Assembly: GCA_051953655.1 (NCBI GenBank)
Contig: JBQCIO010000120.1
Span: 1 to 20,157, forward strand
Origin: JBQCHF01 sp051953655
GTDB taxonomy: Bacteria; Actinomycetota; Actinomycetes; Motilibacterales; Motilibacteraceae
Length of the DNA: 20,157 nt
Reading direction: 5' to 3'
Position numbers and translations under genes: made by a program. Under the pieces are notes generated by a model that searched no databases, had not been told where the DNA came from, and was given only the letters and a program-made list of their open reading frames with translations. Below, one piece after another: positions 13,262-19,991 of this stretch. Numbering within the stretch: the stretch's first letter is position 1; the number at the start of each line of letters is the position of its first letter.

Positions 13262-14389
13262 ATGTGGCGCAGCCCGGCCCGACTCATCCGGTCGCTGACG
13301 TCGTCGACCTCGCTCGACGCGTCCGCCGGGGTGCTGCTCGCCGTCTGGTTCACCGCGACGGTGCTGTCCGAGCGGTTGGAGCCGCGTGCCGCGGCGCTCG
13401 GCTGCGGGCTGGCGATGAGCCTCCCGTTGATCTGGCGCAGCCGGTGGCCGGCCACGGCCGGCCTCGTGGTCGGGACCGGGTTCCTGGCGCAGTCCTGGCT
13501 GGGCGTCGACCCGGGCAAGGAGATCGCGACCATCGTCGCGATGTTCCTCGCGGCAGCGAGCCTCGGCGGGATCGACCGGTTGCGGCGCTCGGCGTCGGCG
13601 GTGGCGGCGCTGCTCGCGCTGGCCGTGCTGGCGGCGTCCGGGGTGGTGTTCGCGGCGGTGGTCGTCCTCGGTGGGTGGCTCGTCGGGCGCGTGCTGCTGA
13701 TCCGCCGCCAGGAGTCGCAGCGGCTCGCGACCCTGGCCATCGACCACGAGGTCCGTGCCCGCACCGCCGTGCTGGAGGAGCGTCAGCGCATCGCGCGCGA
13801 GCTGCACGACGTCGTCGCGCACACCGTCAGCGTCATGGTGGTGCAGGCCGGCGGCGCGTCGGAGGTCATGGGGACCGCTCCGGAGCAGGCACGGGCCTCG
13901 CTCGAACGGATCCAGGACGCCGGGCAGCAGGCGCTCCAGGAGCTGCGCCGCCTGCTCGGCGTGCTCCGCACGGACGAGGACGAGCAGACCTCGCCGGCGC
14001 CGGCGCCGGGGCTGTCCGCCGTCCCGGAGCTGGTGCGCAGCCTGCGGTCGGCCGGCATGCGCCTGACCTTCGACGACGCCGCGCAGTGCGCCACGCGGCT
14101 GGACCCCGGCGTCGACCTGACCGCCTACCGGATCGTGCAGGAGGCGCTGACCAACGCCCTCAAGCACGGGAGGGGCGACGCCGTGGCCCTGTCCATCGAG
14201 CGCACGGACGAGCGGGTGCAGCTGTCCGTGGTCGGCGGGCGACCGGGACGAGCGCCCGGCGTCGGGCACGGTCTGGTCGGGATGAGAGAGCGGGTGGCCG
14301 CCTGCGGAGGCACCGTCACGGCCGGTCCCGGCCCGGACGGGCGCTTCGCGGTGACGGCCTGGCTGCCGGCGACGCAGGGCATCGCGTGA
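13262..14389 (+). CDS. NarL-family sensor histidine kinase
   Basis: This 375-residue membrane kinase has about four to five N-terminal helices (to about residue 148) with little extracytoplasmic sequence, so it probably senses within the membrane. A HisKA_3 dimerisation domain follows, with RIARELHDVVAHTVSVMVVQ and phospho-acceptor His182, then a HATPase domain with the N box VQEALTNALKHG (Asn298) and GHGLVGMRERVAACGGTV. The usual DxG of the G1 box is replaced by VVGGRPGRAPG, losing the Asp expected to contact adenine; some actinobacterial members show such changes. ATG 13262 is supported by the leaderless promoter. The stop overlaps the response regulator start (GTGA), so the two are translationally coupled. 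Confidence 0.9.
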   Translation: MWRSPARLIRSLTSSTSLDASAGVLLAVWFTATVLSERLEPRAAALGCGLAMSLPLIWRSRWPATAGLVVGTGFLAQSWLGVDPGKEIATIVAMFLAAASLGGIDRLRRSASAVAALLALAVLAASGVVFAAVVVLGGWLVGRVLLIRRQESQRLATLAIDHEVRARTAVLEERQRIARELHDVVAHTVSVMVVQAGGASEVMGTAPEQARASLERIQDAGQQALQELRRLLGVLRTDEDEQTSPAPAPGLSAVPELVRSLRSAGMRLTFDDAAQCATRLDPGVDLTAYRIVQEALTNALKHGRGDAVALSIERTDERVQLSVVGGRPGRAPGVGHGLVGMRERVAACGGTVTAGPGPDGRFAVTAWLPATQGIA

Positions 14390-15078
14390 CGATCCGGGTG
14401 ATGGTCGTGGACGACCAGGAGCTGGTCCGTGCCGGGTTCGCCATGATGATCGACGCGCAGGACGACATGCAGGTGGTGGCCGACGCGGGCGACGGCGAGC
14501 AGGCCCTGCAGCGGGCGGCCGAGCACCACCCGGACGTGGTGATGATGGACCTGCGCATGCCGGTGCTCGACGGCATCACGGCGACCCGCCGGCTGGTCGC
14601 CCAGCACCCGGCGGTCCGGGTCTGCATGCTCACGACCTTCGACCTGGACCGGCACGTCTACGACGCCGTCCGGGCCGGCGCGAGCGGATTCCTGCTCAAG
14701 GACGTGCGGCCGCGAGACCTGGCCCACGCCATCCGGGTGGTGGCCGACGGCCAGGCCCTGGTGGCGCCGCAGGTGACCCAGCGGCTGCTGGCGGAGTTCA
14801 CCAGCCGCCCGCGGCCCGGTCAGCACCATCCGTCGCTGGCCGCCCTGACCGAGCGCGAGCGCGAGGTCCTCGTGCTCATGGCCGAGGCCCGCTCGAACCA
14901 GGAGATCGCCGACCGGCTCGTCCTGAGCGAGGCCACGGTGCGGACCCACGTGTCCCGGGTGCTCGCCAAGCTCGGCCTGCGCGACCGGGTGCAGGCGGTG
15001 GTGCTGGCCTACGAGACCGGCCTGGTGCGGCCCGGTGGCGGCGGCCGTGGTGACGGAGCGGGCCTCAGATCGTCGTGA
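14386..15078 (+). CDS. LuxR/NarL-family response regulator
   Basis: This 230-residue cytoplasmic regulator is the partner of the adjacent kinase. The receiver domain (about 3-120) shows MVVDDQELVRAGF with acidic Asp9-Asp10, phospho-acceptor Asp55 in VVMMDLRMPVLDG, the conserved Thr in LTTFD and FLLKDVRP with the Lys of the active site. The LuxR-type helix-turn-helix (about 148-212) has LTEREREVLVLMAEARSNQE and IADRLVLSEATVRTHVSRVL. GTG 14386 overlaps the kinase stop by four bases. Targets are unknown; the divergent membrane protein gene is the nearest candidate. Its last 14 bases overlap the end of the convergent PASTA kinase gene. Confidence 0.92.
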   Translation: MTIRVMVVDDQELVRAGFAMMIDAQDDMQVVADAGDGEQALQRAAEHHPDVVMMDLRMPVLDGITATRRLVAQHPAVRVCMLTTFDLDRHVYDAVRAGASGFLLKDVRPRDLAHAIRVVADGQALVAPQVTQRLLAEFTSRPRPGQHHPSLAALTEREREVLVLMAEARSNQEIADRLVLSEATVRTHVSRVLAKLGLRDRVQAVVLAYETGLVRPGGGGRGDGAGLRSS

Positions 15079-16993
15079 TGGTCACGACGGAGCCCTTGGG
15101 CGCCTTCTCGCCGGCGCCGGGGGACTGCCCGAGCACCCGGTCCAGGATCCGGGTGCCGCGCTGCTCCACCCGGAAGCCGGCCTTCTCCAGGACCTTGCGC
15201 GCCTCCGAGGCCTTCATGTCGCGCACGTCGGGCACCTCGACCAGCGGCGGGCCCTGGCTGACCACCAGGGTCACGGTGTCGCCGCGGTAAAGCGTGCCGC
15301 CGGTGGGGGACTGCGAGATGACGCTGCCGGCCGGCACGGTCTCGCTGTAGTCCTGCCGCGTGGCGACCTTCAGGCCCTTGCCCTGCAGGTCGGCGGTGGC
15401 CTGGTCGGCCGGCTTGCCGGTCCAGTCGGTGACCGGGATCGGCTGGCGGCCCTTGCTGACCACCAGCGTGACCGGCGCGCCACGCTTTAGCGGGGTGCCC
15501 GGCTCCGGGTCGGTGCGGATGACGGTGCCGGAGGGGACCTTCTCGTCGTAGGCCTGGCTGACCGCGGCGGTGAGGTGCAGGTCCGACAGCGCGGTCTTGG
15601 CCTGGTCCAGCGGCTTGCCGGCCAGGTCCGGGACGTCGTAGCGCTCCTTGCCCTTGCTCAGCACGAGCGTGACCGTGCCGCCCTTGCGGACCTTGCCGCC
15701 CGGGTCCGGGTCGGTGCTGACCACCTTGCCCGCGGCCACCGTCTCGGAGAACACCGGGGCGCCGGTCCGGGTGTGCAGGCCCTGCGCCTCGAGCTTGGCC
15801 TGGGCGGCCTGCTCGGTGAGGCCGAGCACGCCGGGGGTGATGGTGTAGGCGCCCGGGCCGGCCCCGAGGTACCAGCCGGCCACCCCGCCGCCCACGGCCA
15901 GCAGCAGCACCACCAGCAGCGCGATGAGGCCGCCGCGCCGACGGCGCCGGGGCGCGGGCAGCGGGCCGGTGGTCGAGGTCGCCCCGTGGCCGGGCGAGGA
16001 GCGGCCGGGGAACGAGGAGCCGTCGGGGCCGGGCTGCCCGACGACGGCGGTGGGGGCGACGTCGCCGCGCGCGGGGGCACCGGCCGGGAGCGGCACCACC
16101 AGCGTGTCGGCGGTGGCCGGCGCGGCGTCCAGCGCCTCGTCCGGCAGAGACCGGTGCACCGCGGAGAGCTCGGCGAGCAGCCGGTCCGCGTCGCCCGGGC
16201 GCTGGTCGGGGTCGCGGCTGGTGGCCCGGCGCACCAGGTCGTCCAGCTCGCGGGGCAGCCCGGGCACCCGGCTGCTCGGCGCCGGGACGTCGGAGTGCAC
16301 GTGCTGGTAGGCGACCTGGATCGGGCTCTCGCCGTCGAAGGGCTGGCTGCCGGTGAGCATCTCGAACAGCAGCACGCCGGCGGCGTAGACGTCGGACCGG
16401 GCGTCGGCGACACCGCGCTCGACCTGCTCGGGGGCGAGGTAGGCGACGGTGCCGATGAGCATGCCCTGGGTGGCGGTGGCGCTGCTGGAGGCCGTGACCG
16501 CACGGGCCAGGCCGAAGTCGGCCACCTTGATCCGGCCGTCGTCGGCCAGCAGCACGTTCTCGGGCTTGACGTCGCGGTGCACCAGGCCGGCCCGGTGCGC
16601 GGCGCCCAGGGCGGCCAGCACCGGCTCGAGGACGTCGAAGGCCTGGCGCGGGGTGAGCCGGCGGCGCTGGCGCAGCAGGTCGCGCAGCGTGCGTCCCTCG
16701 ACGTGCTCCATGGTCAGGAACACGGTGTCGCCGTCGGTGCCCTGGTCGTAGACCGCGACGACGTTGGGGTGCGACAGGCGGGCCGCGGACTTGGCCTCGC
16801 GGATGAAGCGGGAGCGGAAGGAGTCGTCGGCGGCCAGCCCCGCGTGCATGGCCTTGACCGCGACGGTGCGGTCCAGGCGGGTGTCGACGGCGAGGTAGAC
16901 GCTGGCCATCCCGCCCTTGGCGATGCGGGACTGGATGCGGTAGCGACCGTCGAGGAGCCGCCCCAGGAGGGGGTCCTGCACGGTCGTGTCCAC
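15065..16993 (-). CDS. PASTA-domain Ser/Thr protein kinase (PknB/PknL-like, Stk1 family)
   Basis: This 642-residue protein has an intracellular Hanks-type kinase (about 14-275) with AKGGMASVY glycine loop, catalytic Lys47 (TVAVKAMH), HRDVKPENVLL (Asp141), DFG (159-161) and YLAPEQ. A Pro/Ala-rich linker with a basic stretch leads to one transmembrane helix (354-375), then four extracellular PASTA repeats (about 382-642) that in this family bind muropeptides or lipid II. It presumably couples cell-wall state to phosphorylation. M. tuberculosis PknL, linked there to Rv2175c and aroG, lacks PASTA repeats; here an Rv2175c homologue lies nearby, so this may fill the PknL role with a wall sensor added. 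GTG 16993 lies six bases after TAGACT. Confidence 0.93.
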   Translation of the reverse strand: MDTTVQDPLLGRLLDGRYRIQSRIAKGGMASVYLAVDTRLDRTVAVKAMHAGLAADDSFRSRFIREAKSAARLSHPNVVAVYDQGTDGDTVFLTMEHVEGRTLRDLLRQRRRLTPRQAFDVLEPVLAALGAAHRAGLVHRDVKPENVLLADDGRIKVADFGLARAVTASSSATATQGMLIGTVAYLAPEQVERGVADARSDVYAAGVLLFEMLTGSQPFDGESPIQVAYQHVHSDVPAPSSRVPGLPRELDDLVRRATSRDPDQRPGDADRLLAELSAVHRSLPDEALDAAPATADTLVVPLPAGAPARGDVAPTAVVGQPGPDGSSFPGRSSPGHGATSTTGPLPAPRRRRRGGLIALLVVLLLAVGGGVAGWYLGAGPGAYTITPGVLGLTEQAAQAKLEAQGLHTRTGAPVFSETVAAGKVVSTDPDPGGKVRKGGTVTLVLSKGKERYDVPDLAGKPLDQAKTALSDLHLTAAVSQAYDEKVPSGTVIRTDPEPGTPLKRGAPVTLVVSKGRQPIPVTDWTGKPADQATADLQGKGLKVATRQDYSETVPAGSVISQSPTGGTLYRGDTVTLVVSQGPPLVEVPDVRDMKASEARKVLEKAGFRVEQRGTRILDRVLGQSPGAGEKAPKGSVVTITTI

Positions 16994-16999
16994 GGTTCG

Positions 17000-17005
17000 A
17001 GTCTA
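17000..17005 (-). promoter_or_regulatory. -10 box of leaderless promoter for the PASTA kinase gene
   Basis: TAGACT on the minus strand ends six bases before GTG 16993, in the 60-base gap after the LysM gene. It suggests the kinase has its own promoter although it follows the LysM gene closely. Confidence 0.6.
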
Positions 17006-17053
17006 CGGTCGGGGGGCGCCGCCGCCCGGGAGGCGGGAGCGAGCGGCTCCGGC

Positions 17054-18130
17054 TCAGCCGCCGAAACGGGCCTTGAGCGCCAGCACGTTGGCCACGTAGC
17101 GCTTGGTGTCGTCGTACATCCCGCGCGCCCGGACCGAGGCCAGGCCCTGGTAGTAGCCGGCCACCACCTGGTGGGCGTCGTGGGTCTGGGCGGAGAGCAC
17201 CTGCAGCAGCACCACCCCGGCCAGCACGTTGTCCTCGGGGTCGAGCAGGTCCAGCGGGCGGCCGACGAGGCTCGAGACCCACTGCCCGGTGGAGGGGACC
17301 ACCTGCATGACGCCGATCGCGTTGGCGACCGAGACGTGCCGCATGCTCCAGCCCGACTCCTGCCAGGCGATGGCCAGGGCGAGCGCGGGGTCGACGCCGC
17401 GGGCCCGGGCGGTGCGCACGATGAGCGCCTTGGTCTGCTCCCGGCTGGGCAGGGACATGGCGGCCAGCCGAGCCCGGTTGCGCGCGGCCGCCGCCACCGT
17501 GGCGGAGGGGTAGGTGCGCCCGGCGAAGCTGGTGGCGCCGTCCTGCTTCGCGGGCTTGGCCGCCGGCTTCGAGGTCGGCTTCGCGGCCGTGACCGTCCTC
17601 GTGCCGACGCGCAGCACGGTCCCGAGCTGCAGCACGTCGCTGCGCAGGTGGTTGGTCTCGCGCAGGACCTTGACCGTGGTGCGGTGCGCCCGGGCCAGGT
17701 CCCACAGCGTGTCGCCGGCCACGACGGTGTGCAGCACCGGCGCGGTCCTGACCGTCGGCTTCTGCGGGCTCTGCTTCGCCGGAGCGCCTCCCGTGGCACC
17801 TGCCGCCGGGGGGATCCGCAGGGTGGTGCCGGCCACGACGAGGCTGCCGTCGGCCCGCAGCCCGTTGGCCTTCACCAGCGCCGAGACGCTGGTGTGGTGC
17901 TGCCGGGCGATCTGCCACAGCGTGTCGCCGGGCTTGACGGTGTAGGAGGCCCAGCCGGGTGCGCCGGCGGTCACCACGGCGGTGAGCAGCACCGCCGAGC
18001 CCGCGCCGCGCGCCGCGCCGGCGGCGCCCTCGCGCAGCTCGCCAGCGAGCGGGAGCGCCTCCTCGGTGGCGTGCCGGGGGGTGGCGCGCTCGGGCGCCGG
18101 CGCGGAGCCGTCGTCGGTCCGGATGCTCAC
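17054..18130 (-). CDS. LysM-domain lytic transglycosylase (SLT-type peptidoglycan hydrolase)
   Basis: The protein (358 residues from this start) has a hydrophobic export or anchor segment (about 40-61), two LysM peptidoglycan-binding repeats (YTVKPGDTLWQIARQHH near 63-106; HTVVAGDTLWDLARAHR near 134-175), an Ala/Lys/Pro linker and a C-terminal SLT-type transglycosylase domain (about 230-350). The probable catalytic Glu258 is in ALAIAWQESGW, followed by NAIGVMQVVPSTGQWV and a closing VVAGYYQG and YVANVLALK, all typical. It would cleave or remodel glycan strands outside the membrane. GTG 18130 is chosen because GAGGAG lies about ten bases upstream and a promoter lies about 120 bases upstream; the frame is open to 18325, but that part crosses the promoter. 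The PASTA kinase follows. Confidence 0.88.
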   Translation of the reverse strand: MSIRTDDGSAPAPERATPRHATEEALPLAGELREGAAGAARGAGSAVLLTAVVTAGAPGWASYTVKPGDTLWQIARQHHTSVSALVKANGLRADGSLVVAGTTLRIPPAAGATGGAPAKQSPQKPTVRTAPVLHTVVAGDTLWDLARAHRTTVKVLRETNHLRSDVLQLGTVLRVGTRTVTAAKPTSKPAAKPAKQDGATSFAGRTYPSATVAAAARNRARLAAMSLPSREQTKALIVRTARARGVDPALALAIAWQESGWSMRHVSVANAIGVMQVVPSTGQWVSSLVGRPLDLLDPEDNVLAGVVLLQVLSAQTHDAHQVVAGYYQGLASVRARGMYDDTKRYVANVLALKARFGG

Positions 18131-18256
18131 GGTGCGGGCACTCCTCACGGTGCTGCTCAAGGCCCCGAGCGGGGTCTCCGGCAGCGGTGTCTCGGGCCGG
18201 ATCGCGGCGGCCGGGCCGCCTCTGCTGGTGCTGCTGTGAACGATGGTGCTGAAGTG

Positions 18257-18285
18257 ACTATCGGTGCAGGCGATCGGTTTGTCAC
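18257..18285 (-). promoter_or_regulatory. Housekeeping-type promoter for the LysM transglycosylase gene
   Basis: On the minus strand GTGACA (-35, 18280-18285) and GATAGT (-10, 18257-18262) are separated by exactly 17 bases, the best two-box promoter in the window, in a locally less GC-rich stretch. It predicts a leader of about 120 nt before GTG 18130 containing a GGCGGC/GCCGCC palindrome. No c-di-AMP riboswitch core was recognised. Confidence 0.55.
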
Positions 18286-18357
18286 CCGCAGGGCTTGAAC
18301 AACAGGGGTGTAATTCGCAGGTCACGCCCTCTCCCGGAGCGTCGGCGGGTGGCTGCG

Positions 18358-18363
18358 TAGGGT
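18358..18363 (+). promoter_or_regulatory. -10 box of leaderless promoter for the flavoprotein reductase gene
   Basis: TAGGGT ends six bases before GTG 18370 with no Shine-Dalgarno between them. Confidence 0.6.
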
Positions 18364-18369
18364 GCCGGC

Positions 18370-19578
18370 GTGGAGCGGGACGGGCGGGTCGTGGTCGTCG
18401 GGGCGGGGCTGGCGGGGGTGGAGTCCGTCCGGGCGCTGCGCACGCTGGGCCACGAGGGGCCGCTCGTGCTGCTCGGGGACGAGCCGCACCAGCCCTACGA
18501 CCGGCCGCCGCTGTCCAAGGGGGTGCTGGCCGGGCTGGAGGACGATCCCCGGCTCGACATCGACCTGGACGAGCTGGGCGTGCAGCTGCGCACCGGGGTC
18601 CGGGCCACCCGCCTGCGGCCGGGGGTGCTGGAGACGTCGGCCGGCGAGCTGGCCTTCGACGGGCTGGTGCTGGCCGTGGGCGCGCGCCCTGTCCCGGTCC
18701 CGCACGCGGTCACGGTGCGGACCCTCGACGACGCCCGGGCGCTGCGGAGCCGCCTGGTGGCCGGTGCCCGGGTCGTGGTGGTCGGGGCGGGCTGGATCGG
18801 CGCCGAGGTGGCGTCGGCGGCCGCCGCAGCCGGTTGCGAGGTCGTCGCGGTGGAGGCGCTCGCCGAGCCGCTGGCCGGGGCGTTGCCGGTGGAGCTGGCG
18901 GCGCGGACGAGGCGGTGGTGGTCCGAGGCCGGGGTTCGGCTGCGCACGGGCACCCGGGTCGCGGGCATCGAGCAGGGCGGGGTGCGCCTCGAGGGGGACG
19001 AGCTCCTGGCCGGCGACGTCGTGGTGGTCGCCACCGGGGTGCGGCCGGCCACCGGGTGGCTGGCCGGCAGCGGGGTGGAGCTCGACGTCGCCGGCGGGGT
19101 GGTGGTCGACGAGGGGCTGCGGACGTCGCTGCCCGCGGTGGTGGCGGCGGGGGACTGCGCCTCCTTCCCCTCCCGGCGCTACGGGCGTCGCCTGCGCATC
19201 GAGCACTGGGACACCGCGCTGCACGCGCCGGAGGTGGCGGCGGCGTCGCTGCTCGGGCAGGAGGCGGCGTACGACCCGGTGCCCTACGTCTGGTCCGACC
19301 AGTTCGGGCGCACCGTGCAGTGCGTCGGGCACCTGCCTTCCGCGGACCGCTGGGTGCCGCGGGAGACCGAGGCGGGGTGGTGCGCCTTCGGGATCTCCGA
19401 CGTCGTGTCGGAGAAGGGGCCGCTGCTGGTCGCCGCGGTCGGCGTCGGGCTGCCGCGGGACGTCGTGCAGGCGCGCCGGGTGATCGAGCGCTCCGGCGGG
19501 ATCGGCCCGGTGGTGGACGAGGCCGGGCTGACGGACCCGGCGGTCCAGGTGCGCTCGGCGGTGCTGGCCCAGGGCTGA
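18370..19578 (+). CDS. FAD-dependent NAD(P)H ferredoxin reductase-like oxidoreductase
   Basis: This 402-residue flavoprotein has two dinucleotide-binding folds: VVVVGAGLAGVESVRALRTL at the N terminus (FAD) and VVVVGAGWIGAEVASAAAAA near 137-156 (NAD(P)H), plus VVVATGVRPATGW and AVVAAGDCASFPSRRYG, where the Asp contacts FAD. PYDRPPLSK near residue 39 and the C-terminal PYVWSDQFGRTVQCVG are marks of the rhodocoxin/putidaredoxin reductase type, which passes electrons from NADH to a [2Fe-2S] ferredoxin. No ferredoxin, P450 or dioxygenase gene is in the window, so the partner is unknown. The GTG start follows TAGGGT by six bases. It is divergent from the LysM gene. Confidence 0.88.
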   Translation: MERDGRVVVVGAGLAGVESVRALRTLGHEGPLVLLGDEPHQPYDRPPLSKGVLAGLEDDPRLDIDLDELGVQLRTGVRATRLRPGVLETSAGELAFDGLVLAVGARPVPVPHAVTVRTLDDARALRSRLVAGARVVVVGAGWIGAEVASAAAAAGCEVVAVEALAEPLAGALPVELAARTRRWWSEAGVRLRTGTRVAGIEQGGVRLEGDELLAGDVVVVATGVRPATGWLAGSGVELDVAGGVVVDEGLRTSLPAVVAAGDCASFPSRRYGRRLRIEHWDTALHAPEVAAASLLGQEAAYDPVPYVWSDQFGRTVQCVGHLPSADRWVPRETEAGWCAFGISDVVSEKGPLLVAAVGVGLPRDVVQARRVIERSGGIGPVVDEAGLTDPAVQVRSAVLAQG

Positions 19579-19603
19579 AGGGGCAGCGGCGGAGCCGTTC
19601 TGG

Positions 19604-19609
19604 CAGGCT
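19604..19609 (+). promoter_or_regulatory. Candidate -10 box, leaderless start of the Rv2175c homologue
   Basis: CAGGCT ends six bases before GTG 19616. It deviates from TANNNT at the first base, so support is modest; no Shine-Dalgarno is present. Confidence 0.35.
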
Positions 19610-19615
19610 GGCCGG

Positions 19616-19969
19616 GTGGAAGATCTCGACACGCTGGTGCCCGAGTGGCTCACGCTGCCCGACGTCGCCGAGCGGCTGGACATCGACGTCACCCGGGTGC
19701 GCCAGCTGCTCAAGGAGCGCGGGCTGGTGGCCGTGCGCCGCGGTGAGCGCAACGTGCTGAGCGTGCCGGCGCGACTCGTCGGTGACGGAGCGGTGGTCAA
19801 GGGCCTGGCGGGCACGCTGACGGTGCTGGCGGACAACCGCTTCTCCGACGAGGAGGCGGTCCGCTGGCTGTTCACCCCCGACGACACGCTGCCCGGCACA
19901 CCGGCCGACGCGCTCGCCGAGAACCGCGGCACCGAGGTGCGGCGGCGCGCGCAGGCGCTCGCGTTCTGA
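19616..19969 (+). CDS. Rv2175c-family DNA-binding protein
   Basis: The 117-residue protein has a winged-helix/MerR-like DNA-binding region (LTLPDVAERLDIDVTRVRQL, about 12-31, then LVAVRRGERNVLSVPARLV) and a C-terminal block with VVKGLAGTLTVLADNRFSDE, RWLFTPDDTL and a closing RRRAQALAF. These match M. tuberculosis Rv2175c (VVKSLPGLLTIL..., MRWLFTPDPSL, VRRAQAMAY), a DNA-binding substrate of PknL. The mycobacterial protein has a roughly 30-residue N-terminal tail with the phosphorylated Thr9; here the protein begins almost at the DNA-binding domain, with Thr6 the only Thr before it. DNA targets are unknown. It is 37 bases after the reductase gene and 22 bases before the cyclase-domain gene. Confidence 0.88.
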   Translation: MEDLDTLVPEWLTLPDVAERLDIDVTRVRQLLKERGLVAVRRGERNVLSVPARLVGDGAVVKGLAGTLTVLADNRFSDEEAVRWLFTPDDTLPGTPADALAENRGTEVRRRAQALAF

Positions 19970-19991
19970 CCGTCGGGTCCTGGACCGCGCT

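Noticed and set aside
15009..18298. Very long frames (969 codons on minus, 907 on plus) over the kinase and LysM genes
   Set aside because: They are out-of-frame or antisense shadows of two genes with complete domain sets; high-GC third-position bias produces such frames.
18131..18330. c-di-AMP (ydaO) riboswitch before the LysM gene
   Set aside because: LysM hydrolases in actinobacteria often have one, but the conserved GGGGAACC-type core was not found, and the leader after the predicted promoter (about 120 nt) is short for it.
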